A DNA stretch of 64,000 bases from Edaphosphingomonas laterariae (GTDB taxonomy: Bacteria > Pseudomonadota > Alphaproteobacteria > Sphingomonadales > Sphingomonadaceae): NCBI RefSeq assembly GCF_900188165.1, contig NZ_FZOS01000008.1, forward strand, positions 62,001 to 126,000, given 5' to 3'. The translations under genes and the position numbers were made by a program. Under the pieces are notes generated by a model, which had not been told where the DNA came from, did not search any database, and saw only the letters and a program-made list of their open reading frames with translations. This document shows, piece by piece, positions 34,134 to 43,338 of the stretch (within the stretch, counting starts at the first letter, position 1; each line of letters starts with the position of its first letter).

Positions 34134-37076
34134 ATGATCGAGTTGCTAGCCATTGTCGGGTTGATCGCCGCCTTCGCCTCGCTGGCGGGGCGGGTACGGC
34201 AGGCCGAACGCCGGATCACCGAATTGCAGGATCGGATCGCCGATCTGGTTAGCATCCCGGCGGAGCCTCAGGTGGACACTGGCGGGGCGGTGGTGGCGCC
34301 GTTGTTGGATATCGCGGCGCCCCTGCCATCTGCGCCACCGGTGCAGTCCGCGCCGGTGCCCGAAGAGCCGGAGGTTCCGGCCACGCCGCCCCCGCCGCCC
34401 GCACCGCCCGCGCCCAAGCGGCCGCCGATGAGCACGCGGGTGTTCGAGGAACTGTTCGGATCGCGCCTGCCGATCTGGGCGGGCGGGGTGACGCTGGCGG
34501 TGGCCGGTTTCTTCCTGGTCAAATATTCGATCGACACCGGGCTGCTTTCCCCCGGCGTGCGTGTGGTGCTGGCGCTGATCTTCGCGGCGCTGCTGATCGG
34601 CGGGGCGGAGGCCGCGCGGCGCATCCCCGCTCTGGCGCGCGATCCGCGCGTGGCGCAGGCGCTGGCGGGCGCCGGCATCGCCACCGCCTATATCGCCGTG
34701 CTGATCGCGCATAATCTCTACGGCCTGATCCCGTCGCTGACAGCGTTTCTGGCGCTGGCAAGCGTGACGGCGGCGGCGATCGGGCTGGCGCTGCGTTTCG
34801 GCGCGCCATCGGCGGTGCTGGGGCTGATCGGCGGGCTTGCCGCCCCGGCGCTGGCGGGGGGCGAGGACGCCAATGCGCCGGTGCTGGCGCTCTATCTGAT
34901 GCTGGTGATCGGCGCGATCGCCGGGGTGTCCAGGCGGCAGGGCTGGCTGTGGCTGGCGATCGCCGCGCTGGTCGGTGGTTTCGGCTGGGCGGGCCTGCTG
35001 ATCGCGACCAGCGTGATCGACATCGCCACCGCGAGCGCGATCGGCCTGCTGCTGCTGGCGCTGGCCTTTGCCATGCCGATCCTGGCGGCAGGCACGGCCG
35101 CGATCGAACCGACCCGCTGGCTGCGCGCCGGCACGGTGATCGCGGCGGCGGTGCAACTGGCGCTGCTGATCGTGCAGGGCGGGTTCAGCCCGCTGGTCTG
35201 GGGTTTTTACGGGCTGCTGGCGATCGGCGCGGTGCTGCTGGCCCGCATCGATCCGCGCCAGTGGATGCTGCCGCCGATCGCGCTGGGCGTGGCACTGGTG
35301 ACGATCGCCTTGTGGCCGACGCCGAGCCTGCCGCTGCTGGCGGCGGTGGGCGGCGGGCTGATCGCGATCCTCGCCGGGCCGGCGCTGGTCGACGCCTGGG
35401 ATCGCACCCGTGGCCGGGTGGGCGTGGCCCAGGGATCGGCCGCGCTGATCGGCGCGGTCGTCATCGGCTGGCTGCGTTTCCCCGAATTGCTGAGCGGCTG
35501 GGGCTGGGGGCTGACCGCGACGATCTTCGCCGCCGCGCCGGCGATCGCGGCGGCGCGCGGCTGGACGCTGGTGGAACGCCATGGCGACTGGCGATTCGCG
35601 CTGCTCGCGACCGCATCGGCGACACTGGTCGCGATCGGCGCGGCCTTTGCGCTGCCCGATAGCTGGCTGCCGCCGGTGTACGCCGCCATCGCCTGCGCAT
35701 TGGCGTATGTGGCGCGCCGGGCCGAGGACGATCTGCTCGCCTGGGCGCCGCGCCTGCTGGCGCTGATCGTCGCCGCGCATCTGTTGCTGCTCGATCTGGG
35801 CGGTGCGCTGATCGCGGGCTTCGGCAATATGCCGCGGCTGCTGGCGACGGCCATGCTGTTCGCCATCGCCGGCCATGTCGAACGGGGCCGCCTGTTCGGC
35901 GCCGGCTGGATGATCCTGGCGGCGCTGGTGACGGCGCGCCTGCTGTTCAACCTGTTGCCCGATGCCTGGGCGCCGACCGGCTTCGGCCTGCTGGCGCTGG
36001 GGCTTGCCTGGGCGGCCGATCGCCTGCCGGCCTTCCGGGGCCGCGCGGCGGCGCTGACCCTGGCGCTGCTCGCAACGCTGGGCGCGTGTGCCGGGCTGAT
36101 CGTGTGGCTGGTCGAATCGGCGGCGGCGATCTTCGGCACCTTCGTGCTGGCCGGCGACCTGCCGACGCCGCTGCGCGCGATGCAGGGGATGGCGCTGCCG
36201 ATGCTGAGCGTTGGCGCGCTGCTGCTGCTGACGCGGGCGGCACGTTTCCGGCCCCTGCGCGCGCTGCTGTTCGTCATCGCCGGTGCGGCGCTGGCGGCGA
36301 CCGCGCATATCCTGTTCAAGCAGATCTTCGCGATCGACAGCACGGGCGGGATCATCGCTTATGCCTTTGCCGAGCGCGTGGTAGCGACGCAGGCGCTGGC
36401 CGCGATCGGCCTGATCGCGCTGTGGCGGCGCGATGGCCACGATCTGTTGCAGCCGATCGGCATCGCGCTGCTGGCGCTGGCGGCCTTCCGCCTCGTCTGG
36501 TTCGATCTGATCGTCTTCAACCCGCTGGCCCGCGATCAGGCGGTGGGGCCGTGGCCGATCGCGAACCTGCTGCTGCCGGCTTATGGCCTGCCGATCCTGT
36601 GGATCATGCTGTTCCGGCGGCTGGAGCCCGATATCGCCCGGCGGATCGACCGGCCGCTGACCGGGCTCGCCATGGCGCTGATCCTGATGCTGGCGGCGGC
36701 GAGCGTGCGCCAGATCTTCGAAGGCAGCATCCTGACCGGCGAGGGGGTGAGCCCGAGAGAGGATATCGCCCGCTCGATCGCGGGGATCGCGCTGGCCATC
36801 GGCTTCCTGCGCTACGGCATCATCCGCGAAGGCGGGGGCGAAGGCAGCGATGGCGGCGGCGGCAAGGCCTGGCGTATCGCCGCCTTGCTGCTGATGCTGG
36901 CGACGGCGGCCAAGGTGTTCCTGTGGGATGCCAAGGGGCTGGAAGGGCTGCTGCGCATTGCCAGCTTCGTCGCCCTGGGTTTCAGCCTGATCGGCATCGG
37001 CTTCCTCTATAATCGCTATCTGACGGGCGCGTCGGACAAGCGGGAAGAGGAAGGGGCGGAGGCGCCGGCCGCCTAG
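34134..37076 (+). CDS. DUF2339 domain-containing large membrane protein
   Basis: The 980-residue protein starts with a membrane segment, a short coiled coil (RVRQAERRITELQDRIADLV) and a Pro-rich linker to about residue 100, then a conserved junction (ELFGSRLPIWAGGVTLAVAG). More than 20 hydrophobic segments follow up to residue 965. This is the standard DUF2339 layout. Function is unknown in the family, although a cell-envelope role is often supposed. GGGGGG precedes the ATG. It stands alone between the TonB receptor and the sulfatase genes. Confidence 0.85.
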   Translation: MIELLAIVGLIAAFASLAGRVRQAERRITELQDRIADLVSIPAEPQVDTGGAVVAPLLDIAAPLPSAPPVQSAPVPEEPEVPATPPPPPAPPAPKRPPMSTRVFEELFGSRLPIWAGGVTLAVAGFFLVKYSIDTGLLSPGVRVVLALIFAALLIGGAEAARRIPALARDPRVAQALAGAGIATAYIAVLIAHNLYGLIPSLTAFLALASVTAAAIGLALRFGAPSAVLGLIGGLAAPALAGGEDANAPVLALYLMLVIGAIAGVSRRQGWLWLAIAALVGGFGWAGLLIATSVIDIATASAIGLLLLALAFAMPILAAGTAAIEPTRWLRAGTVIAAAVQLALLIVQGGFSPLVWGFYGLLAIGAVLLARIDPRQWMLPPIALGVALVTIALWPTPSLPLLAAVGGGLIAILAGPALVDAWDRTRGRVGVAQGSAALIGAVVIGWLRFPELLSGWGWGLTATIFAAAPAIAAARGWTLVERHGDWRFALLATASATLVAIGAAFALPDSWLPPVYAAIACALAYVARRAEDDLLAWAPRLLALIVAAHLLLLDLGGALIAGFGNMPRLLATAMLFAIAGHVERGRLFGAGWMILAALVTARLLFNLLPDAWAPTGFGLLALGLAWAADRLPAFRGRAAALTLALLATLGACAGLIVWLVESAAAIFGTFVLAGDLPTPLRAMQGMALPMLSVGALLLLTRAARFRPLRALLFVIAGAALAATAHILFKQIFAIDSTGGIIAYAFAERVVATQALAAIGLIALWRRDGHDLLQPIGIALLALAAFRLVWFDLIVFNPLARDQAVGPWPIANLLLPAYGLPILWIMLFRRLEPDIARRIDRPLTGLAMALILMLAAASVRQIFEGSILTGEGVSPREDIARSIAGIALAIGFLRYGIIREGGGEGSDGGGGKAWRIAALLLMLATAAKVFLWDAKGLEGLLRIASFVALGFSLIGIGFLYNRYLTGASDKREEEGAEAPAA

Positions 37077-37147
37077 GCGCAGTGTCGGAACCCCCGCCTT
37101 CTTTGGCCGATCGCCGCCGTGTTGCCCTTGTGTCGACGAGGGCGATC

Positions 37148-37230
37148 AGGGGCGCCAGCGGCCTGCGCCGGAGCGGTGTCTTACCCTCTGTAATCGAGGG
37201 TAGACACCGCTCCGGACGATCAGCGCCCCT
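37148..37230. terminator. Large compound hairpin between convergent genes
   Basis: The inner arms 37168-37188 and 37196-37215 pair over 20 bp with a single bulged base. Outer arms AGGGGCGC (37148-37155) and GCGCCCCT (37223-37230) pair as well, giving an extended cruciform or stem-loop. No T-tract follows. It lies between the DUF2339 gene (plus) and the first sulfatase gene (minus) and may be a bidirectional terminator or a dispersed palindromic repeat. Confidence 0.5.
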
Positions 37231-37236
37231 CGGTCC

Positions 37237-38724
37237 TTAGCTGCCCTTGCTGCCCATTGAGCCTTCGAGCGCTTCGAGGGCATCGCCCACCGTGAAGCTC
37301 GCCGGCTTCTGGCGTGGCGGGAAGTCCTTGAAGGTCTCCAGCACCTTGCCGACCGCTTCCTGGATCGGCACGAGCACATAGACGCGCCGGTAGGCCCAGT
37401 CGCCATAGTTCATGCCGTCGTCCCCCTTTTCGTAAGGGTCGATCTTCAGGTCGAAGATCAGCGGAACGCGCAGGGTCCGGAACGGATTGCGCCACACTTC
37501 GAAGCCCTTGGCGTCCTGCACCATGAAGTGTGCCTTCACCCGCTTGCTGCGCGCCGCCAGCAAGTCGCCATCGTCGCTGAAGTAGAGGAACCCCTTGCGG
37601 GCGCTTTCTTTCGACTTGCCGGCCAGATAGTCGCCCTGATCGACGCCATCGAGATGCACCTTGTAGGTCATGGAGCCGACCTTGGTGCCCTTGAGCAGCT
37701 GGTCCTTCACGTCGGGATTGCCGGCCGCAGCCACCAGCGTCGGGAACCAGTCTTCGGCCGACATCAGATCCTTGTAGACCGAGCCCGGCTTGACCACACC
37801 CGGCCAGCGGATCAGCGCCGGCACGCGCCAGCCGCCGTCCCAGTTGGTGTTCTTCTCGCTGCGGAAGGGGGTCGTGCCCGCATCGGGGAAGAGGCACTCC
37901 ATCGGGCCATTGTCGGTGGTGTAGATGACGATGGTGTTCTCGGTCAGGCCCTGCTTGTCGAGGAAATCGAGCATCTGGCCGATGGAATCGTCATGCTCGA
38001 CCATGCCGTCGGCGTAAAAGCCAAGGCCGGTGCGGCCCTTGTTCTTCGGGTTCGGGTGCGTGAAATTATGCATGCGCGTGGTGTTGAACCACACGAAGAA
38101 CGGCGTATCGGCCTTGGCCGCGCGGGCGATGAAGTCCTGAGCCTTGTCGACCACTTCCAGGTCGATCGTTTCCATCCGCTTCTTGTTGAGCGGGCCGGTA
38201 TCCTCGACCTTTTGTCCGCCCTTGCCGTCGGAATGGCAGTGCAGCACGCCGCGTGGGCCGTATTTCTTCTTGAATTCCGGATCCTTCGGATAGTCCTCAT
38301 TCTCCGGCTCTTCCTCCGCATTGAGGTGGTAGAGGTTGCCGAAGAACTCGTCGAAGCCGTGCACCGTCGGCAGGAACTCGTCCTTGTCGCCCAAGTGGTT
38401 CTTGCCGAACTGGCCGGTCGCATAGCCGAGCGGCTTGAGCAGCTCGGCCATGGTCGGGTCTTCCTTCTGGATGCCGAGGTCCGCGCCCGGCAGACCCACT
38501 TTCGACATGCCCGTGCGGAACGGCATCTGCCCGGTGATGAACGCGGCGCGGCCGGCGGTGCAGCTCTGCTGCGCGTAATAGGTGACAAGCTTGCCGCCCT
38601 CGGCAGCGAGCCGATCGATGTTGGGGGTATCGTAGCCCATCACCCCGTTGTTGAAGCAACTGATGTTTCCATAACCAACGTCGTCACCGAACATGACGAG
38701 GATATTGGGCTTTCCTTTGGGCAT
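37237..38724 (-). CDS. Sulfatase (arylsulfatase type), CxAxR active site
   Basis: The 495-residue protein is a sulfatase-family hydrolase starting MPKGKPNILVMFGDD with no signal peptide, so it is predicted to be cytoplasmic. The formylglycine motif is CTAGR within SCTAGRAAFITGQ, a C-x-A-x-R form rather than the usual C-x-P-S-R. The metal-binding DD at the N-terminus and the FGKNHLGD and TTDNGP motifs are present. AGGAG lies 7 nt before the ATG. It is a close paralogue of the next gene upstream, and a terminator separates the two. The substrate is not known, and no sulfatase-modifying enzyme is in the window. Confidence 0.88.
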   Translation of the reverse strand: MPKGKPNILVMFGDDVGYGNISCFNNGVMGYDTPNIDRLAAEGGKLVTYYAQQSCTAGRAAFITGQMPFRTGMSKVGLPGADLGIQKEDPTMAELLKPLGYATGQFGKNHLGDKDEFLPTVHGFDEFFGNLYHLNAEEEPENEDYPKDPEFKKKYGPRGVLHCHSDGKGGQKVEDTGPLNKKRMETIDLEVVDKAQDFIARAAKADTPFFVWFNTTRMHNFTHPNPKNKGRTGLGFYADGMVEHDDSIGQMLDFLDKQGLTENTIVIYTTDNGPMECLFPDAGTTPFRSEKNTNWDGGWRVPALIRWPGVVKPGSVYKDLMSAEDWFPTLVAAAGNPDVKDQLLKGTKVGSMTYKVHLDGVDQGDYLAGKSKESARKGFLYFSDDGDLLAARSKRVKAHFMVQDAKGFEVWRNPFRTLRVPLIFDLKIDPYEKGDDGMNYGDWAYRRVYVLVPIQEAVGKVLETFKDFPPRQKPASFTVGDALEALEGSMGSKGS

Positions 38725-38898
38725 GATCAGCTCCTGTCGCTCGCCCCCGGCGACGGTATAGGGAGGTGATCGGGCCGGGTGTATCGGGAGAAATCCCGAC
38801 ACGCCCACGTCCATTTCATCGAGCCGGTACTGGGTCTGGTGTCGTGGCAGTCCGAACAATCCGGCATTCAGCGTTCGACGACCTTCCGCCAAGGCGAG

Positions 38899-38940
38899 AA
38901 AAGGCCCCGGCCCGACGGGATCGGACCGGGGCCTTTTTTT
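38899..38940 (-). terminator. Intrinsic terminator between the two sulfatase genes
   Basis: Arms AAGGCCCCGG (38901-38910) and CCGGGGCCTT (38926-38935) pair perfectly around a partly paired loop. T-tracts follow on both strands: TTTT on minus and seven T on plus. It should end the transcript of the upstream sulfatase gene (38971-40467), so the downstream sulfatase needs its own promoter between about 38725 and 38900. Confidence 0.8.
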
Positions 38941-38970
38941 CCGCAGGCGGCCGTCTGATGCCGCGCGGCG

Positions 38971-40467
38971 TCAGCCGGCCGGTGCGGTCAGCTTTTCCAT
39001 CACCTGATCGAGCGAGAAGCTCGCCGCGTGCTGCGCCGGCGGGAATTCCTTGAACGTGGCCAGGAACTGCCCGACGATATTTTGCGCGGGCACCAGCAGA
39101 TAGGCGCGATCGAGCAGCCAATCATAATAAGTGTTCGACGTGCGATCGGCCCGTTCATAGGGGTCGGTGCGCAGGTTGAAGATCTTGGGCAGGCGCAGCG
39201 GCACGAAGGGTTCGGCCCAGATACGCAGCGTGCCTTCGCAACGCTGTTCGAGGAAGACCAGCTTCCAATTGTCGTAGCGGACGGCGACGACATCGGCATC
39301 GTCGTTGAAATAGACGAAGCCGGGGCGCGGACTTTCCTTGGCCTTGCCGGTCAGATAGTCCGTCATGTCATAGCCATCGAGATGGGCCTTATACTTGATC
39401 CCATCCAGGGTGGCCCCCTTCTTCAGATCTTCCTTGACGGTCTTCGTGCCGGCGATGTTGGCGAAGGTGGGGAACCAATCGAGGTGCGAGATGATGCCCG
39501 TGCAGGTCGATCCCGCCTCGATCTGGCCGGGGAAGCGCACGATGGCAGGTACGCGATAGGCACCTTCCCAGTTCGTGTTCTTTTCGCAGCGGAACGGCGT
39601 GGTGCCGGCATCCGGCCACGAGTTCTGGTGCGGGCCATTGTCGGTCGAATACATCACGAACGTGTTGTCGGCGATGCCCAGTTCGTCGAGCAGATCGATC
39701 ATCTCACCCATGTTGAGATCATGGTCGATCATCACGTCATGATATTCGGATTGCCAGCGGCCGGACTGGCCGAGGCTCGAATCCTTGGCGTGGGTGCGGA
39801 AGTGCATGTGGCTGGTGTTGAACCAGACGAAGAAAGGCTCGTCCGCCTCGACCGAGGCCTTGATGAACTTCTTGGCGCCGGCGAGGAATTCCTCGTCGAT
39901 CGTCTTCATCCGTTCCTTGGTGAGCGGGCCGGTATTTTCGATCTTCTGGCCGCCCTTGCCGTCTGCCCAGCAGTGGAGAACGCCGCGCGGGCCGAACTTT
40001 TTACGGAAATCGGGAAAATCCTTCTCGGGCGGATAATCGCGGTTCTCCGGCTCTTCCTCCGCATTCAAATGATAGAGATTGCCGAAAAATTCGTCGAAGC
40101 CGTGCATCGTCGGCAGATGTTCGTCCCGATCACCCAGATGGTTCTTGCCGAATTGACCGGTGCGATAGCCCTGATTCTTAAGCATCCGCGCGATCGTCGG
40201 GATTTCCTTCTTCATGCCCAGTTCCGCGCCCGGCAGGCCAACCTTGGTGAGGCCCGTGCGCATGCCGGCCTGGCCGGTGATGAAGGACGCACGGCCGGCG
40301 GTGCAGCTCTGTTCCGCATAATAGTCCGTGAACTTCATGCCTTCCTTGGCAAGGCGGTCGATATTGGGCGTCGTGTAGCCCATCACGCCGTGGGAGTAGC
40401 AGCTGAGATTGTCTCGGCCGATATCATCCCCCCACAAGATAAGGATATTGGGTTGCTTGCCAGCCAT
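38971..40467 (-). CDS. Sulfatase (arylsulfatase type), CxAxR active site, paralogue
   Basis: The 498-residue protein starts MAGKQPNILILWGDD and, like its neighbour, lacks a signal peptide. It shares long stretches with the downstream sulfatase, among them HGFDEFFGNLYHLNAEEEPE and GQFGKNHLGD, so the pair arose by tandem duplication. The active-site motif is again CTAGR, and STDNGPHQNSWPDAGTTPFR is conserved. GAGGAG precedes the ATG by 7 nt. The C-terminal substrate-facing half differs from the paralogue, which suggests different sulfate esters. Confidence 0.88.
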   Translation of the reverse strand: MAGKQPNILILWGDDIGRDNLSCYSHGVMGYTTPNIDRLAKEGMKFTDYYAEQSCTAGRASFITGQAGMRTGLTKVGLPGAELGMKKEIPTIARMLKNQGYRTGQFGKNHLGDRDEHLPTMHGFDEFFGNLYHLNAEEEPENRDYPPEKDFPDFRKKFGPRGVLHCWADGKGGQKIENTGPLTKERMKTIDEEFLAGAKKFIKASVEADEPFFVWFNTSHMHFRTHAKDSSLGQSGRWQSEYHDVMIDHDLNMGEMIDLLDELGIADNTFVMYSTDNGPHQNSWPDAGTTPFRCEKNTNWEGAYRVPAIVRFPGQIEAGSTCTGIISHLDWFPTFANIAGTKTVKEDLKKGATLDGIKYKAHLDGYDMTDYLTGKAKESPRPGFVYFNDDADVVAVRYDNWKLVFLEQRCEGTLRIWAEPFVPLRLPKIFNLRTDPYERADRTSNTYYDWLLDRAYLLVPAQNIVGQFLATFKEFPPAQHAASFSLDQVMEKLTAPAG

Positions 40468-40616
40468 GGGTGACTCCTCGCGGAAACGGGTCATGGCACG
40501 GAGACTCAGGAGACGTTCCGTGCATGACATGGGTCCGCCAAGGGAGGCTGGCCGGCAATCAGCACTAACCCCGAGGGCGGATCGGGATTCCCCTGAACCG
40601 CATCTCGGGTTGGTGG

Positions 40617-41681
40617 TCAGCCGCCCTGTGCGGCCAGCCAGCCGGCGGCCGCGAGGGCCGGGAATTTGGCGGCCATGTCGCGCGCATGGGCCGATGCCGC
40701 CGTGCCGCGCACCACCCGGCCCTTGATCCCGTGGATGATCGCGGCCAGCCGGAAGATGTTGAACGCGGTGTAGAATTGCAGGTTGCCGATTCCCGCCCGG
40801 CCGGTGCGCGCGCAATAAGCGGCGACATAATCGGCCTCGGACGGAATGTTGAGCGCGGCGAGATCGGCGCCGGCGATGCCGGTCGCGACCGGGGGGGCGA
40901 GCCGGTACATCATCAGGTGATAGGCGAAGTCCGACAGCGGATCGCCCAGCGTCGACAATTCCCAGTCGAGGACCGCGATGACGCGCGGTTCGGTGGGGTG
41001 GAAGATCATGTTGTCGCAGCGGAAATCGCCATGGGTGATGCGCACCTCGCCTGCTTGCGCGGGCATATGCGCTTCCAGCCAGCCGATCAGCGCGTCCATA
41101 TCGGCATTGCGGCCGGCCTCGACATCGTCGTGATACTGCTTCGTCCAGCGGCCGATCTGCCGTTCGAAGAAATTGCCGGGCTTGCCATAATCGCCAAGGC
41201 CGATCGCTTCGGGATCGATGCCGTGGAGCTGCGCAAGCGTGGCGTTCATCGCGTCGAAATAGGCCGGGCGATCGTCGCGGCTGACTTCGGGGAAGGTGGC
41301 ATCCCAGAAGATGCGGCCTTCCACCATGTCCATCACATAGAACCAGGTGCCGATCACGCTGTCGTCGGTGCACAGGCCGTGGACGCGGGCGACCGGGAAA
41401 TCGACGGTGGCGAGTGCGCTCAGCACGCGGGCCTCGCGCTCGACGGCGTGGGCGCCCTTGATCAGCTGGCCAGGCGGCTTGCGGCGCAGCACATAGGACC
41501 GGCCCGGCGTGACGAGCTTGTAGGTCGGGTTGGACTGGCCGCCCTTGAACTGTTCGACCGTCAGCGGGCCGGCATAGCCCGCGACATTTTCCTCCATCCA
41601 GCGGGCGAGCCGCGCTTCATCGAAGCGGTGCTGTTCGCGCACGGCGGTGGTGCCGCTGTTCTGATCCTGCCGATTGCCCAC
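40617..41681 (-). CDS. Phosphotransferase family protein (APH fold, ACAD-associated type)
   Basis: The 354-residue protein has an aminoglycoside-phosphotransferase/choline-kinase fold. Seen are the nucleotide loop FKGGQSNPTYKL, Lys and Arg in YVLRRKPPGQL, the Brenner motif ITHGDFRCDNMIF and the metal motif AVLDWELSTLGDPLSDFAY. This sub-group is usually found near acyl-CoA dehydrogenases (ACAD10/11-like) and may phosphorylate hydroxyacyl-CoA compounds. The start is GTG at 41681, chosen because GGGAGG lies 8 nt upstream. A longer ATG start would give an odd low-complexity N-terminus. Confidence 0.85.
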   Translation of the reverse strand: MGNRQDQNSGTTAVREQHRFDEARLARWMEENVAGYAGPLTVEQFKGGQSNPTYKLVTPGRSYVLRRKPPGQLIKGAHAVEREARVLSALATVDFPVARVHGLCTDDSVIGTWFYVMDMVEGRIFWDATFPEVSRDDRPAYFDAMNATLAQLHGIDPEAIGLGDYGKPGNFFERQIGRWTKQYHDDVEAGRNADMDALIGWLEAHMPAQAGEVRITHGDFRCDNMIFHPTEPRVIAVLDWELSTLGDPLSDFAYHLMMYRLAPPVATGIAGADLAALNIPSEADYVAAYCARTGRAGIGNLQFYTAFNIFRLAAIIHGIKGRVVRGTAASAHARDMAAKFPALAAAGWLAAQGG

Positions 41682-41993
41682 GCGCCCGACCTCCCACGTT
41701 CCGGCCGTGCTCCGGCCATGTTCCGGCCCGTCACGTCCGGCCGTTGCGCCTGTCCTTGCCGCATGGCCCCGGCGGCGACAAGGCGGTTGCGACGGCCGAC
41801 TGTGGCGAGGCAGCCAATTTGCCGGCGGGCCATGGCCTTCGGTTTTTCGGTGAACGGCCAAGGCCGCTGATCCGGCCGCAACCATGGGGCATCTGCATTG
41901 TGTGCGGCGCGGCAGGCGGCGCGGGGGTTTGACGGCCGGCCGGCACGCGCCTTAGCTCGGCCACCGGAGATGGATGGATAAGCGAGCCCAAGG
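41682..41993. promoter_or_regulatory. Divergent intergenic region with putative LLM-gene promoter
   Basis: This 312-bp gap separates the phosphotransferase gene (minus) from the LLM oxidoreductase gene (plus). On the plus strand TTGACG (41929-41934) and TTAGCT (41952-41957) with 17-bp spacing are a plausible promoter for the oxidoreductase. I see no gene, repeat or clear operator in the rest. Confidence 0.4.
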
Positions 41994-42869
41994 ATGAAGA
42001 TCGGCCTGTGCATGCCCTATATGGTGCGCGACTATGATCGCGACCGCATGTTGACCTGGGCGCGGAAGATCGACGCCGGTCCGTTCGACAGCCTGTCCTG
42101 CGGCGAACGGATCACCGGCTACAGCTATGAGATGCATTCAATCCTGTGCGCCGCCGCGGCGGTGACGGAGCGGGTGCGGATCATGCCATCGCTCTACGTG
42201 CTGCCGATGCGATCGGCGGTGATGACGGCGAAGGAAGTGGCGACTCTCGACGCGATTTCGGGCGGGCGCGTCGGCATCACCGTGGGCGTGGGCGGGCGCG
42301 AAAAGGATTATCAGGCGGTCGGCGCGCCCTTCACCCACCGCCACCAGCGGCTCGACGAACAGGTGGCCGAGATGAAGCGCGTCTGGCGCGGCGAAACGCT
42401 GTTCGAGGGCATGGACGAGATAGGCCCGGCCTCGCCGCAGGGCGCCGACATCCCGATCTATGCCGGCGCGATGGGCCCCAAGGCGATCGCGCGCGCATCG
42501 GCCTGGGCGGACGGCATCTATGGCGCGTCGATGCTGGGCGATCGCGAGGGGCATCAGGCGATTTACGATATGGCGCGCACCGCCTGGGCCGAGCGCGGGC
42601 GCACCGACAAGCCCTATCTGATCGCGAGCTTCTGGTGTTCGCTGTCGCCCGACGCCGAGCAGGACCTGAAGGCCTATATCTACGATTACATGAAATATAT
42701 CGGAGAGGATGTGGGGCGCGGCATGGCGGCGATGGCGACCTGCCACACGCCCGACGGCATCCGCCAGGCGATCGAGAATGTGCGCGCCGCCGGTGCCGAC
42801 GAACTGCTGATCTGCCCGGCCACCGCCCATTATGACGAGATCGACCGGCTGGCCGATCTGATCGGCTGA
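41994..42869 (+). CDS. LLM class flavin-dependent oxidoreductase
   Basis: The 291-residue protein has the luciferase-like monooxygenase fold, with MKIGLCMPYM at strand 1, RVRIMPSLYVLPMRSAVMTAKEVATLDAISGGRVGITVGVGG as the cofactor-binding stretch (residues 60-102, in pieces) and HRHQRLDEQVAEMKRVW. It binds FMN or F420 depending on subfamily, which I cannot decide here. It stands opposite a phosphotransferase gene. Both types are often found in acyl-CoA or xenobiotic degradation clusters, but no further pathway gene is adjacent. Confidence 0.85.
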   Translation: MKIGLCMPYMVRDYDRDRMLTWARKIDAGPFDSLSCGERITGYSYEMHSILCAAAAVTERVRIMPSLYVLPMRSAVMTAKEVATLDAISGGRVGITVGVGGREKDYQAVGAPFTHRHQRLDEQVAEMKRVWRGETLFEGMDEIGPASPQGADIPIYAGAMGPKAIARASAWADGIYGASMLGDREGHQAIYDMARTAWAERGRTDKPYLIASFWCSLSPDAEQDLKAYIYDYMKYIGEDVGRGMAAMATCHTPDGIRQAIENVRAAGADELLICPATAHYDEIDRLADLIG

Positions 42870-43048
42870 GCGGAAGGAGCGCGCTGGTGGGCCCGGCAGG
42901 ACAACACTTATCGTTCACAATCAATATGATGGGTTTGTCTAACCACCCCAAACCGGCGACGCAAAACCTAAGCGCAGCGGACGCAATGTCTAACCTTTGG
43001 GGCTGATCAACACACCCTAAAAAGTGTGTATGAATGTGTATTATCTCC

Positions 43049-43085
43049 TTGCGCTTGCCTTCGAGCGTGTGTATACGATACACAC
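43049..43085 (+). promoter_or_regulatory. hicAB promoter and operator
   Basis: TTGCGC (43049-43054) and TATACG (43072-43077) are spaced by 17 bp. The -10 element lies inside a perfect inverted repeat GTGTGTAT-ACG-ATACACAC (43067-43085). An operator over the -10 fits autorepression by the ribbon-helix-helix domain of HicB. A second GTGTGTAT lies upstream around 43024 in an inverted pair with ACACAC at 43010. Confidence 0.7.
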
Positions 43086-43101
43086 GAAGGGAGACGAGGG
43101 G

Positions 43102-43296
43102 ATGAAGAGCCGTGAAGTCATCAAGATTCTTAAAAAGGCCGGGTGGATCGAGCAGCGGCAAAGCGGAAGCCACAAACAATTCCGCCACCCCGATCAACCC
43201 GAACGCGGCGTGGTCACCGTCCCCCACCCCAAGGCCGAAATGGCGATCGGAACGCTAAAGAGCATTGAGGACAAATCAGGGGTGGCCCTCCGGTAG
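43102..43296 (+). CDS. hicA: HicA-type toxin of a type II toxin-antitoxin system
   Basis: HicA is an mRNA interferase with a double-stranded-RNA-binding-like fold. The 64-residue protein starts MKSREVIKILKKAGW and has the catalytic histidine in QSGSHKQFRHP, followed by VTVPHPKAEMAIGTLKSIE, all typical. The start follows GAGACGAGGGG. It precedes hicB by 42 bp, the usual toxin-first order, behind a promoter with an inverted repeat. Confidence 0.93.
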   Translation: MKSREVIKILKKAGWIEQRQSGSHKQFRHPDQPERGVVTVPHPKAEMAIGTLKSIEDKSGVALR

Positions 43297-43338
43297 GGCC
43301 ACCACCCACACGAGTTTCAGGGCAAGGAGGCCCACACC

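Noticed and set aside
34146-36440. A long open minus-strand frame opposite the DUF2339 gene
   Set aside because: Arg/Gln-rich shadow of a membrane protein with GC-rich codons, with no recognisable domain.
38971-41373. A single large fusion of the second sulfatase with the phosphotransferase region
   Set aside because: The frame is open by chance upstream of the ATG at 40467, which has a good ribosome binding site. The upstream part is out of frame with the real phosphotransferase gene.
42870-43020. Possible small gene or attachment site in the AT-richer stretch before hicAB
   Set aside because: No frame with a start, ribosome binding site and plausible protein was found, and no repeated sequence matches elsewhere in the window.
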